From positions 1 through 20,415 of the forward strand of contig CAZYEL010000017.1 of assembly GCA_964646415.1 (NCBI GenBank): a DNA stretch of 20,415 bases. The letters are read 5' to 3'. The notes under the pieces are model-generated. The model did not search any database and was not told where the DNA came from. It worked only from the letters and a program-made list of their open reading frames with translations. This DNA comes from VGJV01 sp964646415. GTDB lineage: Bacteria > Patescibacteriota > Minisyncoccia > UBA6257 > 2-01-FULL-56-20. Positions 6,110 through 13,483 of the stretch are shown here, piece by piece (position 1 is the stretch's first letter; every line of letters begins with the position of its first letter). Both the position numbers and the translations under genes were made by a program.

Positions 6110-7141
6110 TTATTCCTTTCTCGACCTTTGCTGCGTGTCGTAATACAATTCCGTCCCGGGATGCACCGCGAGCCACGAGAACCAGAAACTCGGCACGTGC
6201 GGCACGCGCTCCCCGTCCGCTTCAATCACGAGCCGCCCCGCCGCATCTTTCCGGAGCGTAATTACCTTCCCTGCAAACGCGTCAGTGGTCTCTCCAACAC
6301 GGAGCGCATCCATGTGATACGCCTTGTATGCGCCGCCGAGCGTTATCCCCGCGACGAGCGCTTTAGAATGAAGGCGCGTATCGCGAAAACTCGCCCCGAA
6401 AGAAACGGACTCGCTCGTGTAGTAGTCGCCGTACGAGTCTTGTCCATAATTGCGGAGAGTGCCGGTTTTGGAAGAAAGCGCCTTCGTGTCCGGATAGAGT
6501 TTTTGCCACTCGCCCCAGCGGACAATGTCCGAGGGAACTATCGAAAGTTTCTCTCCCGTGTGCACGCCTACCACCGCCTCTCCCAGCACCTGCGACCAGA
6601 GCGATTCCTCCGTCGGTTGAGAAGCGCGATTATACATAAGCAAGTTGGACTGCCACAGCTTTCCGGAAACGCCGAACTCCTGCGGCGCGCCGCTTACCAT
6701 ACGCTCATAGACAATCCCCGTAGCACAGAGCGGGCAATAGGTAACGAGCACCGGCATTCCCTGCACGGTATCGTTTACAATCTCGTGCCACACGAGAATC
6801 CGATAGGGGTAGAATCTCTTTTCGCCGCGCACGACAAGCCCGATGCCTGCATCCTCGTCGCGCAAAAGGGCATTTGCCTCTGCTCCTTTTATAAATTGAG
6901 GATGGTCGATGGAAGGAATCCCGTCCTTCGGAGGCCCGCCGGAGAGAATTTCTCCGAGCGGGATGGAGTGTTTCGCGCCGTCGGTTACGGAAACAGTTCT
7001 TTCCGATATTTGATTCACGGAAATATCGGCGCTGCTCGCAATCTTTTCCTGCCCGCGAGGAGAAGAAACTCCTCTCTGTGAGTATCCCCACACTCCCAAT
7101 CCGGAGAGGAAAAGAATAATGATAAAAATTGTGAGGCGCAT
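6110..7141 (-). CDS. DUF3179 domain protein, membrane-anchored
   Basis: The 343-residue product starts with a signal anchor (residues 3-20) followed by a DUF3179 domain. Characteristic stretches are YPYRILVWHEIVNDTVQGMPVLVTYCPLCATG, containing the CPLC pair, and SGKLWQSNLLMYNRASQPTEESLWSQ, then GEAVVG. The function of the family is unknown; it is usually exported. The CxxC in a secreted protein, encoded with DsbA-, TlpA- and CcdA-like proteins, makes it a likely client or partner of that thiol system. It starts four bases after the ArsR gene, so it is the first structural gene under that regulator. An alternative view is that it binds a metal or haem through CPLC; nothing in the sequence decides. 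Confidence 0.85.
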   Translation of the reverse strand: MRLTIFIIILFLSGLGVWGYSQRGVSSPRGQEKIASSADISVNQISERTVSVTDGAKHSIPLGEILSGGPPKDGIPSIDHPQFIKGAEANALLRDEDAGIGLVVRGEKRFYPYRILVWHEIVNDTVQGMPVLVTYCPLCATGIVYERMVSGAPQEFGVSGKLWQSNLLMYNRASQPTEESLWSQVLGEAVVGVHTGEKLSIVPSDIVRWGEWQKLYPDTKALSSKTGTLRNYGQDSYGDYYTSESVSFGASFRDTRLHSKALVAGITLGGAYKAYHMDALRVGETTDAFAGKVITLRKDAAGRLVIEADGERVPHVPSFWFSWLAVHPGTELYYDTQQRSRKE

Positions 7142-7145
7142 GGCG

Positions 7146-7439
7146 TTAGGCGAAAATTGTTATTACTTTCGCGAGCGCCTTCGTAATCGGGGAATCGGTC
7201 GGCACGTAGCACATCGTTTTCCCCATCCGATGCCCCGTGACTACCCCCCGCGCCGCAAGAAACGAGAGATGCTGGGAAGTCGCGGACTGGGAAAGCCCCG
7301 CCATTTCCGCAATTTCATTTACGCAAAGATGTTTCTTGGCTTTGAAAAGAAGCGTCACAATAGTGAATCGCGCAGGGTTCGAGAGTATTTTCATGGCGCG
7401 GGCACCCTCATGCGCGCGCCGCATCGGCATAGTAGTCAT
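7146..7439 (-). CDS. ArsR-family transcription regulator with two cysteines
   Basis: The 97-residue product is a single winged helix-turn-helix domain: LSNPARFTIVTLLF, then CVNEIAEMAGLSQSATSQHLSFLAARGVV with the recognition helix SQSATSQHLSFL, and a GHRMGKTMCYVP wing. Only two cysteines are present, Cys39 in HLCVNEI (in the place of the first cysteine of the classical ELCVCDL metal site) and Cys77 in the wing. One classical site cysteine is missing, so arsenite sensing is not assured; a redox or persulfide switch of the BigR/SqrR kind is an alternative. It heads the redox operon and is followed four bases later by DUF3179. An inverted repeat over its own -10 box suggests autorepression. Confidence 0.9.
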   Translation of the reverse strand: MTTMPMRRAHEGARAMKILSNPARFTIVTLLFKAKKHLCVNEIAEMAGLSQSATSQHLSFLAARGVVTGHRMGKTMCYVPTDSPITKALAKVITIFA

Positions 7440-7465
7440 ATTAGTATATTATAATACTATAATAT
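7440..7465 (-). promoter_or_regulatory. arsR promoter with overlapping operator-like inverted repeat
   Basis: On the minus strand a perfect TATAAT (7448-7453) lies eight bases before the arsR ATG, so the mRNA is nearly leaderless. An inverted repeat ATATTATA (7446-7453) - 4 bases - TATAATAT (7458-7465) covers this -10 box, an ArsR-like operator position. Binding there would block the whole redox operon. Because the region is very AT-rich, part of the symmetry may be chance. Confidence 0.6.
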
Positions 7466-7515
7466 GATATACGCATGAAAATGTACGTCAAGCGTACTTT
7501 TCCACAAGGCACATC

Positions 7516-7530
7516 TGGTATGATAAGCAC
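7516..7530 (+). promoter_or_regulatory. Extended -10 promoter of the phosphatase gene
   Basis: TGGTATGAT (7516-7524) is an extended -10 element, with TATGAT ending six bases before the ATG at 7531. This predicts transcription starting at or next to the start codon. No good -35 is visible. It diverges from the arsR promoter about 70 bases away. Confidence 0.55.
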
Positions 7531-7992
7531 ATGAGTGAAACCACACACGCCCATATCACAGGAAATCCGCTGGACTACCACCACATTGCCGACGGAATCT
7601 TTGTCGGCACCAATCAGTGTTGCCTCATGGGACTCCACGAGGTCTTGAAAAATGAGGGCATCACCGCCGATATTTCCCTTGAGGAAAACCGGCTCGACCA
7701 ACCCTTCGGCGTCGCTGCTTACCTCTGGCTCCCCACGCCGGACCACGCGCCTCCCTCAAAGCTGCAACTCGCGCTGGGAATTGCCATGCTCCTCGAATTA
7801 ATTTCCCACAAACAAAAAGTATACGTGCACTGCAAGAACGGGCACGGGCGCGCCCCCACGCTCGTAGCCGCATTCCTCATCGCCGAGCGAGGATACGCGC
7901 CGGAAAAGGCAATCGCGCTTCTCAAATCAAAACGCTCCTCGGTACACCTCCAGCCCGGTCAGGAAGAAATGCTCAAGCGTCTTGCGGCATAA
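7531..7992 (+). CDS. Dual-specificity-type protein phosphatase
   Basis: The 153-residue soluble product carries the Cys-based phosphatase loop VHCKNGHGRAP, with nucleophile Cys101 and Arg107 (HCx5R), and the general acid candidate Asp71 in WLPTPDHAPP. An N-terminal DYHHIADGIFVGTNQCC strand (the typical 'I.dgLylG' opening) and ADISLEENR complete the small DSP fold. It should remove phosphate from Tyr/Ser/Thr or from a small phosphorylated molecule; the substrate is unknown. It is one of only three plus-strand genes here, divergent from arsR and convergent with purD, and has its own extended -10 promoter. Being inside the purD-repeat-bounded block, it may have arrived with the redox genes. Confidence 0.88.
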   Translation: MSETTHAHITGNPLDYHHIADGIFVGTNQCCLMGLHEVLKNEGITADISLEENRLDQPFGVAAYLWLPTPDHAPPSKLQLALGIAMLLELISHKQKVYVHCKNGHGRAPTLVAAFLIAERGYAPEKAIALLKSKRSSVHLQPGQEEMLKRLAA

Positions 7993-8005
7993 ATCCTAAT
8001 ACGCC

Positions 8006-8042
8006 AAGGTCGAACCTTCGACAATCTTTAAGGTTCGACCTT
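8006..8042. terminator. Hairpin between convergent phosphatase and purD genes
   Basis: Arms AAGGTCGAACCTT (8006-8018) and AAGGTTCGACCTT (8030-8042) form a perfect 13-bp stem with an 11-base loop. The right arm encodes the last residues of PurD and touches its stop codon. No long T-run follows, so it is at best a weak bidirectional terminator and could instead be another palindromic repeat. Confidence 0.55.
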
Positions 8043-9407
8043 AACGCGACATAGCGCCTTCGCGCCGATGTCCTTGCGGTAATACATGCCGTCGAAGTGG
8101 ATTTTCGCCGCCGCTTCGTATGCCTTTTTGAGCGCCGCTTCAAGCGTCTCGCCCGTGGCGGTTACTCCCAGCACTCGCCCGCCGGAGGTTACAAGCTTAT
8201 TGCTCTCAACCTTCGTCCCCGCGTGAAAAACTATCACATCGGGCATTTTCTCTGCTTCTTCTATCCCCGTAATTTCCTTTCCTTTTTCATACGCCCCCGG
8301 ATAGCCGCCACTGCAGAGAATAACGCAACACGCAAACCCCGGGTGCCATTCAATATTCACCTTCTCCAAAGTCCCGTCTATGCATGCCTCCACGATATCC
8401 AGTAGGTCGGTTTTAAGGAGGCGCATATAACTTTCGCACTCCGGGTCGCCGAAACGGGAATTAAACTCGATTGTTTTTACCCCGTGATCCGCATCGGCGG
8501 ATTTTACGGGGTTAGGGCCGTCGTTCGTCATCATAAGCCCCGGATAGAGAAGCCCGCGGAACGGCGTCCCCGCCCGTGCGAGAGCCTCCAGAGCAGGAGT
8601 CACCACCTTCTCGGAGACCATACGCATGTCCGCTTCGCTTACCCACGAGAGCGGCGCAATCGTCCCGATGCCCCCGGTATTCGGCCCCTTATCACCCTCA
8701 AATATCGCTTTATGGTCCTGCGACGGCGGGAAAAGCTTGAATGTCTTCCCGTCGGTAAACGCGTGCACGGAGAACTCCTCGCCCTGCAGGAACTCCTCCA
8801 CCACCACGCGGCTCCCCGATTCGCCGAATATTTTCTCCACCATTATTTTTTTCAAAGCCGCCTCCGCCTCTTCGAGCGTCGCCGCGATTACCACTCCTTT
8901 CCCCAGCGCGAGCCCGTCCGCTTTTATGACCACCGGCAAAGCGTGTGCTTTTACATACGCGAGCGCGTCATCGAAGCTCCCGATAGTTTCAAACGCGGCG
9001 GTCGGAATATTATTTTCTTTCATCAGCTTCTTGGCGAACGCTTTCGAAGCTTCGATTTGCGCGGCGGCTTTCGTGGGGCCGAATATCTTCAATCCTTTCG
9101 CTTCAAATGCGTCCACAATTCCCATCGCCAGGGGGTCATCCGACGCCACAATCGTCACATCCACCTTATTACCCTGCACAAACTGCGCGAGCGCAGGAAT
9201 ATCCGTCGGTGCGATGGGGACGTTCTCGGTCCTTCGACTTCGCTCAGGACCTTCGGTCCCTCGGGGATACTCGGGACCTTCTGCTTTCCCCGTGCCTCCG
9301 TTCCCCGGGGCAATGTACAACTTCCCCACTTTCGGCGATTGCGAAAGTTTCCACGCGAGTGCATGTTCGCGGGCGTAATTGCCGACGACAAGTATGGTTT
9401 TACTCAT
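8028..9407 (-). CDS. purD: Phosphoribosylamine--glycine ligase (PurD) with an in-frame insertion
   Basis: The 459-residue product is GAR synthetase, joining glycine to phosphoribosylamine with ATP. Visible are the N-terminal REHALAWKLSQSP segment, the ATP-grasp lid and ATP-site region (VIKADGLALGKGVVIA, VVVEEFLQGEEFSV), PSQDHK, NTGGIGTIAPL, EFNSRFGDPE with metal-binding residues, and the YYRKDIGAKAL C-terminus. Usual length is about 425; the excess includes 17 residues (44-60, GPEYPRGTEGPERSRRT) between the first beta-alpha unit and ENVPIAPTD, encoded by a hairpin element at 9228-9278. The N-terminal GNYAREH replaces the usual GxGGREH, so the phosphate-binding loop is altered. ATG at 9407. 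A second, broken copy of the 3' end is at 2988-3050. Confidence 0.96.
   Translation of the reverse strand: MSKTILVVGNYAREHALAWKLSQSPKVGKLYIAPGNGGTGKAEGPEYPRGTEGPERSRRTENVPIAPTDIPALAQFVQGNKVDVTIVASDDPLAMGIVDAFEAKGLKIFGPTKAAAQIEASKAFAKKLMKENNIPTAAFETIGSFDDALAYVKAHALPVVIKADGLALGKGVVIAATLEEAEAALKKIMVEKIFGESGSRVVVEEFLQGEEFSVHAFTDGKTFKLFPPSQDHKAIFEGDKGPNTGGIGTIAPLSWVSEADMRMVSEKVVTPALEALARAGTPFRGLLYPGLMMTNDGPNPVKSADADHGVKTIEFNSRFGDPECESYMRLLKTDLLDIVEACIDGTLEKVNIEWHPGFACCVILCSGGYPGAYEKGKEITGIEEAEKMPDVIVFHAGTKVESNKLVTSGGRVLGVTATGETLEAALKKAYEAAAKIHFDGMYYRKDIGAKALCRVKVEP
9228..9278. repeat. Double-hairpin element inserted in frame in purD
   Basis: Two adjoining hairpins are visible: GGTCC (9228-9232) with GGACC (9247-9251), and GGTCCC (9255-9260) with GGGACC (9273-9278). 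The block is 51 bases, exactly 17 codons, and matches the 17 residues that PurD has in excess of the family in this loop. TTCGACTTCGCTCAGGA inside it resembles short repeats that I associate with genomes of this group. Confidence 0.8.
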
Positions 9408-9418
9408 TAAGATTTAAC

Positions 9419-9438
9419 CCTGCCTACCGACAGGCAGG
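9419..9438. repeat. Short palindromic element upstream of purD
   Basis: CCTGCCTACCGACAGGCAGG has 7-bp arms CCTGCCT and AGGCAGG. It is one of four copies of the same element type in the window (also 16298, 18636 and 19737), here in the intergenic region just before the purD start. Confidence 0.85.
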
Positions 9439-9497
9439 CATCAGAACTTAACCACTAAGGATTTAGGCAGTTCATCTGCATCAAAACCTTACGCAAA

Positions 9498-9512
9498 TGA
9501 TACAATATAACT
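9498..9512 (+). promoter_or_regulatory. Extended -10 promoter of the first membrane gene
   Basis: TGATACAAT (9498-9506) is an extended -10, with TACAAT six bases before the ATG at 9513, so the mRNA is probably leaderless. The arrangement matches that before the related gene at 10210. Confidence 0.6.
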
Positions 9513-9809
9513 ATGAGTTGGAAAAAATGGCCATATTGGTTTCGGGGAGGGGTGATAGGAGGGGGGGCTACGTTTGCCTTCGGGATACTGCTATATACAT
9601 GCACTTGGCTCACTCCAGCCGGTGGGTTTCTTTGTCTCCCCTTTCTTTTCTTCAGTCCTCTATTTCCGATAACTCAATTATTTGATTCTTTCGGTCTCCA
9701 TTTTTTCCCCTTCGACTTTCTGGTAGTAAGCATAGGAGCGTGGTTTCTTTTTGGCGCTTTCGTCGGGGCTCTTGTTAGACACATCAAGAGAAAGAGAGCC
9801 TCAAAATAG
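9513..9809 (+). CDS. Small membrane protein with WKKWPYW N-terminus
   Basis: The 98-residue product begins MSWKKWPYWFRGGVIGGG and has about three hydrophobic segments (roughly 14-33, 37-54 and 68-88), ending in a basic tail HIKRKRASK. I do not recognise a named family. It is paralogous to the first 100 residues of the protein at 10210-10923, which begins MHWNWKRWPYWLRGGAIGGG and then goes on into an extracytoplasmic domain that this one lacks. It has the same promoter layout and is followed by a convergent tail-domain sequence, as the other copy is. No function can be given. Confidence 0.75.
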   Translation: MSWKKWPYWFRGGVIGGGATFAFGILLYTCTWLTPAGGFLCLPFLFFSPLFPITQLFDSFGLHFFPFDFLVVSIGAWFLFGAFVGALVRHIKRKRASK

Positions 9810-9813
9810 AGAA

Positions 9814-9845
9814 AGGGTCCCATCCGCCGGAGCGAACAGGACCCT
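9814..9845 (-). terminator. Terminator of the truncated tail copy
   Basis: AGGGTCC (9814-9820) and GGACCCT (9839-9845) form a 7-bp stem with an 18-base loop. On the minus strand it is followed by TTCTCTATTTTG, T-rich. It corresponds in position to the terminator at 10940-10967. Confidence 0.55.
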
Positions 9846-9867
9846 CGTTGTTGTTCAACTTTGTCAG

Positions 9868-10167
9868 TTATGGCCCCACTGCACGATAGAATCGTGCAGG
9901 TGCATTGTTGGTGTTCGGTACGGTGAAGCGGACAACTCCGTCAGTGTTCCCGAGGACAGCAGTTATCGTCCAGTTGGTGAGGTCGGTCGAGGACTCGACC
10001 GCATAGGTGTGTCCTTTCGGACCATTGAGTTGGAGGATAGGGACACCATCTTTCTGTTGCCCCGTGAAGGACAATGAGAATGGTTCCCGCAATCCTCTGA
10101 ATCCCAGCGCAACATTGGTAACCGTTGCGCTTGAACGGACATTGGAGAACGGGTCGAGGCGGAATCC
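9868..10167 (-). pseudogene. Truncated copy of the C-terminal domain of the 10999-13389 protein
   Basis: The 99 codons from GFRLDPF to FYRAVGP align without gaps to the last 99 residues of the large protein at 10999-13389; by eye about 77 of 99 are identical. The stop codon is conserved, but the similarity ends abruptly at 10167. Beyond it the sequence runs into the promoter of the next plus-strand gene, with no start codon in a suitable place. It is therefore the left-over end of a second, lost copy. The domain (VESSTDLTNW...TNTDG...FYRAV-P) is of a type seen at the C-termini of large secreted proteins, notably in Verrucomicrobia-like bacteria. Confidence 0.8.
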
Positions 10168-10193
10168 GAAAGTAAAGCGAAGCGAGTGAAAAA

Positions 10194-10209
10194 TGCTAGA
10201 ATTGAGATT
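10194..10209 (+). promoter_or_regulatory. Extended -10 promoter of the second membrane gene
   Basis: TGCTAGAAT (10194-10202) is an extended -10, seven bases before the ATG at 10210. It supports that ATG over an upstream in-frame ATG at 10186, and predicts a leaderless mRNA. Confidence 0.6.
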
Positions 10210-10923
10210 ATGCACTGGAACTGGAAACGATGGCCATACTGGCTGAGAGGAGGAGCAATCGGGGGGGGGACAGCATTAATATACCTGGTATTGCTATATA
10301 CTTGCCCTGGTGGTGGTTTTGGTTGTTTGATTTTCTTTTACGTGATTGGGCCTGTGTATCCGGTTGCGTGGTTGATGACTCTCGTATCACCTGTTTTTAA
10401 CTACGGAGATGCTTTTGCAGAAGCGTACGCGCCGATAGTAAGTGTTCCATTCTGGTTTGTGCTGGGTTCTATCATCGGTCTGGTGGTTGGTTACGTAAAA
10501 TCCAAGAAAAGGATTGCTGCTGCGATCGTAACTGTTTCTATCTTGGTAGTATTTCTTGCCTTATATGCGCTTGTTTTAAAAAGTAAACCAAGCATAATTT
10601 CTATTTCGCCTCAGGAATCGAGAGTGGGAAACACCATTAGCATAGCTGTTTCAGGCATTGGACACGAAGGATACAGCCGTGTGCATTTAGTGGAATACGG
10701 CAAGCCCGGAGAGGGACATCGCACGAGGGGGGAGCTATGGGTCGGAAAGATTCCAGACTCTAACATCATATCTTTCGCGCTTAAAGAGAAAAACTGCCTC
10801 ACCAGTTCGTGCGACTTTCTTGTTGAAGCAACACCAGGTGATTATAAATTAAGAGTTTCTGGTTCTAACCCCAAGAACAGCGATTCCGTTCTAATTGAGT
10901 CTGATTTTAAAATTATCCCGTAG
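10210..10923 (+). CDS. Membrane protein with extracytoplasmic TIG-like domain
   Basis: The 237-residue product starts MHWNWKRWPYWLRGG, related to the 98-residue protein at 9513. It has about three membrane segments in the first 95 residues, a basic KSKKR turn, a fourth helix (AAAIVTVSILVVFLALYALVL), and then an extracytoplasmic domain of about 110 residues beginning SIISISPQESRVGNTISIAVSGIG, which resembles the IPT/TIG immunoglobulin-like fold. Cysteines in KNCLTSSCDF could pair outside the cell. I choose ATG 10210 because the paralogue starts at the same place and an extended -10 lies just before it. A cell-surface role is likely; the function is unknown. Confidence 0.75.
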   Translation: MHWNWKRWPYWLRGGAIGGGTALIYLVLLYTCPGGGFGCLIFFYVIGPVYPVAWLMTLVSPVFNYGDAFAEAYAPIVSVPFWFVLGSIIGLVVGYVKSKKRIAAAIVTVSILVVFLALYALVLKSKPSIISISPQESRVGNTISIAVSGIGHEGYSRVHLVEYGKPGEGHRTRGELWVGKIPDSNIISFALKEKNCLTSSCDFLVEATPGDYKLRVSGSNPKNSDSVLIESDFKIIP

Positions 10924-10939
10924 TTATTAGTAATAAAAA

Positions 10940-10967
10940 GAGCCTATCCTCCTTGGCGGGTAGGCTC
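10940..10967 (-). terminator. Terminator of the large secreted-protein gene
   Basis: GAGCCTA (10940-10946) and TAGGCTC (10961-10967) form a stem with a further CC/GG inner stem. On the minus strand it is followed directly by TTTTTATT, a classical rho-independent terminator. It may also stop plus-strand transcripts from 10923. Confidence 0.8.
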
Positions 10968-10998
10968 CTTCTGTGTTTGTTTGTGTGAGTCGTTTCGG

Positions 10999-13389
10999 TT
11001 AAGGTGCAACCGCGCGATAGAATACCGCGGTTGCGTTGCTAGTGTTCGGATCAGTGAACCGGACCGTGCCATCCGTGTTAATAAGCATGGCGACTGCTTT
11101 CCAGTCGGTGAGGTTTGTTGAGGACTCGACTGCGTAGGTAATCCCCTTCGGGCCGGTGAGTTGCAGGATGGGTATGCCATCCTTGAGTTGTCCGGTGAAG
11201 GACAGCGAGAACGGTTCTTGTATCCCCCTGAACCCCAAGGCGACATTGGTAATGGTCGCGCTTGAGAGAACTGTAGAGAACGGGTCGAGGCGGAAACCCA
11301 GCATTCGTGTCATACCGTTCGTTGCAACCTCTGGAAGCGGGAATGTGTACTGACGCAGTCCTGGTGACGCGACTCGCTCGTCTATGGAGCCAAGCGTGTT
11401 GGTACCCCAATAGATAGTCAACAACCCTTCTCCTTTTTGGCTCCCGATAAAAGCAGCCTCAAGGGTGAGGAAGTTAACCGTGTTAGTGGTTGTCACCATC
11501 GTTGCAACCCATACGGGAGAACGTGGGATGAGGATAAGACCCCTGTTACGCGCTTCGACGACTCCCGTGGGACTCATGGTGAGGGTGAGGCCTTCAAAGC
11601 CCATCAGTGGGTTTATCATAGAAGGCGTACTTTCATTGAGGAAGACATCGCAAGGAGCGGCTGGGGTGCCCAACACCTTCAATGTATTCTTTCCCACTGG
11701 ATACTGGTTTATGGCAACACTCAAACCTCCCACTTCTCCGCTCAAGGGGAAACCGAAACCCGATGCTTCCGGCCACGACTCTAATATTGTCCTCATGTAG
11801 AACTCATACGGCCATTGGTGGGAGGTTAGGATCATCTCGCACTCGATAATAGGATCCAAGGATGAGCGGTACACATTCACTCGTCTCTCGACCTTGTTCA
11901 ACATTGTCACATTCACGTTGTAAGCATAGTCGAGCGGCCCCTCGGTGAACGGGAATATTTCTCCGCTGGTTTCAAAATCATGGGAGAAATAGCTGTCTGA
12001 CCAGTCCGCCTTTTCACCATACTTACCACGACCTCCATAAAGGGCTCCCACATAGGCATCCAAGAATGTGGCGTGAACTATCGTGCTTGGTTTTTGCGAC
12101 TTGATTGCTTTCGTGGCGGCTTCGATTCCGGCTGCTCCAGCACTATGTCCGATGAGATGCACATCAGTCCACCTCTGGGTCACAATGCAATTCCCCAAGT
12201 TCACACCCTCTTCCTCCGCTGCATCCAGAACATTCCACAGCGCCGTGTGAGCCTTCCCTGGCCACATGTGTCCATGTACCTGCCAATTATTGAGACCATG
12301 GGCTGTTAGATAGCTACTAATGGCATTAGTCATATCACCCACCCAAGGAGCTTCCGGCGTCTCCCATGGAGGCATCCATCCATGCATCACCACCACCAAT
12401 CCAGTCTTGCCATTTTGTTTCTCCGGGCACGCACCGTAGATCGGCGGCGGGACCGACATCCCTAACTTTTCCATTTCTCCAGAACCCGCCATCGGAAGCA
12501 CGATACGGAAACCGATAAGGTTATTCGCGAGTGCTGAAGGACCAACGAAGCGATATGCGGCGCGGCAATCCTGCGGATGATTGTCGAAACTGCCTCCCCG
12601 CAACAGAATTCTGTTTCCCCCAGAAGCGCCGAGCGGGTTAGTTTCGGGGGAAGAGCTATAGGGACCGTAGAAAGAGCCGGTCCACTCCCACACGTTGCCG
12701 TGCATGTCGTAGAGTCCCCATGCATTGGGCTGCTTTTGCCCCACCGGATGGGTGTTTTTATCACTGTTGCCGCAATACCAACCGGCACGGTCAAGATGCG
12801 TATCTATGGGAGAGCACTCAAAACCAAGTACGCTGATTGGTCCCGTAGAGAACGCAGTAGTCGTTCTCGCACGGCAGGCGTACTCCCATTCTGCTTCTGT
12901 CGGCAAACGGTATCCGTTTCCGTTCCAAGTGTACCCGATACCCTCAATCGATCCCGTCCGCCATGCCTTTCCGTCAATCATGGTATAGAGCGGAACACGT
13001 TTCTCCAACTCACTCCGCGCATTACACCACTTCAATGCATCAAGCCACGAAACCTCTGTTACAGGGTGCTCCCCGCCTGCATTATCTTTATAGCCGTTGC
13101 GTCCGATTGGTAGGTCGGTATAACCATGACCTACCCCCCATGTACGCACCGCGTCCCACTGGGACTTGGTTATTTCTGTCGCGGACATGTAGAATCCCTC
13201 ACTCATCGTTACCGGGTGCTGCGGCCCTTCATCTTGGTCTCGACCTCCTTCGTTACTCGGGCTGCCTATCGTAAATGTCCCTGCCGGAGCCAATACCATC
13301 TCCACCGGGCGTGTTTGGGCGATAACATGCGGTTTCGGAAAGAGCGCCACCAAAAGCAGCGCGACAAGCGTTTTCAGTCTTTCTTTCAT
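10999..13389 (-). CDS. Secreted protein: FGE-like domain, alpha/beta hydrolase and C-terminal surface domain
   Basis: The 796-residue product begins with a signal peptide (residues 1-24, cut near VIAQT). Residues 27-300 form a formylglycine-generating-enzyme-like (SUMF1) domain: FTIGSP, EITKSQWDAV, YRLPTEAEWEYACRA, WGLYDMHGNVWEWTGSF, LLRGGSFDNHPQDCRAAYR and IGFRIV. The two cysteines of active enzymes (GGSxxCxxxxC) are not both present; GGSFDNHPQDC keeps only one, so the domain probably binds rather than oxidises. Residues 325-560 look like an alpha/beta hydrolase with GHSAG (Ser416) and possible Asp444. Residues 570-697 are beta-rich, and 698-796 form the FYRAV-type tail domain that also occurs at 9868. 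The architecture resembles large secreted proteins of Verrucomicrobia-like bacteria, suggesting transfer. It interrupts the purine gene run between purN and purD. Confidence 0.85.
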   Translation of the reverse strand: MKERLKTLVALLLVALFPKPHVIAQTRPVEMVLAPAGTFTIGSPSNEGGRDQDEGPQHPVTMSEGFYMSATEITKSQWDAVRTWGVGHGYTDLPIGRNGYKDNAGGEHPVTEVSWLDALKWCNARSELEKRVPLYTMIDGKAWRTGSIEGIGYTWNGNGYRLPTEAEWEYACRARTTTAFSTGPISVLGFECSPIDTHLDRAGWYCGNSDKNTHPVGQKQPNAWGLYDMHGNVWEWTGSFYGPYSSSPETNPLGASGGNRILLRGGSFDNHPQDCRAAYRFVGPSALANNLIGFRIVLPMAGSGEMEKLGMSVPPPIYGACPEKQNGKTGLVVVMHGWMPPWETPEAPWVGDMTNAISSYLTAHGLNNWQVHGHMWPGKAHTALWNVLDAAEEEGVNLGNCIVTQRWTDVHLIGHSAGAAGIEAATKAIKSQKPSTIVHATFLDAYVGALYGGRGKYGEKADWSDSYFSHDFETSGEIFPFTEGPLDYAYNVNVTMLNKVERRVNVYRSSLDPIIECEMILTSHQWPYEFYMRTILESWPEASGFGFPLSGEVGGLSVAINQYPVGKNTLKVLGTPAAPCDVFLNESTPSMINPLMGFEGLTLTMSPTGVVEARNRGLILIPRSPVWVATMVTTTNTVNFLTLEAAFIGSQKGEGLLTIYWGTNTLGSIDERVASPGLRQYTFPLPEVATNGMTRMLGFRLDPFSTVLSSATITNVALGFRGIQEPFSLSFTGQLKDGIPILQLTGPKGITYAVESSTNLTDWKAVAMLINTDGTVRFTDPNTSNATAVFYRAVAP

Positions 13390-13392
13390 ACA

Positions 13393-13422
13393 GAATTACT
13401 TTCTTTTTACTTCAGTTGTCAA
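13393..13422 (-). promoter_or_regulatory. Possible promoter of the large secreted-protein gene
   Basis: On the minus strand a consensus TTGACA (13417-13422) is followed after 18 bases by TAATTC (13393-13398), only three bases from the ATG. The -35 is good, the -10 weak and unusually near the start, so the exact start of transcription is uncertain. Confidence 0.4.
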
Positions 13423-13483
13423 TTGTTGGTTGTTGCACAAACCCTGCACACTCGCGCGGGTCTGCCTACATGCACGATACCGC

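Noticed and set aside
3053..8027. Integrase or transposase that could explain the redox block
   Set aside because: No frame in the block shows recombinase or transposase motifs; only the flanking purD repeats suggest insertion.
10186..10209. Upstream ATG for the second membrane protein
   Set aside because: The -10 box lies inside this extension, and the paralogue starts at the position corresponding to 10210.
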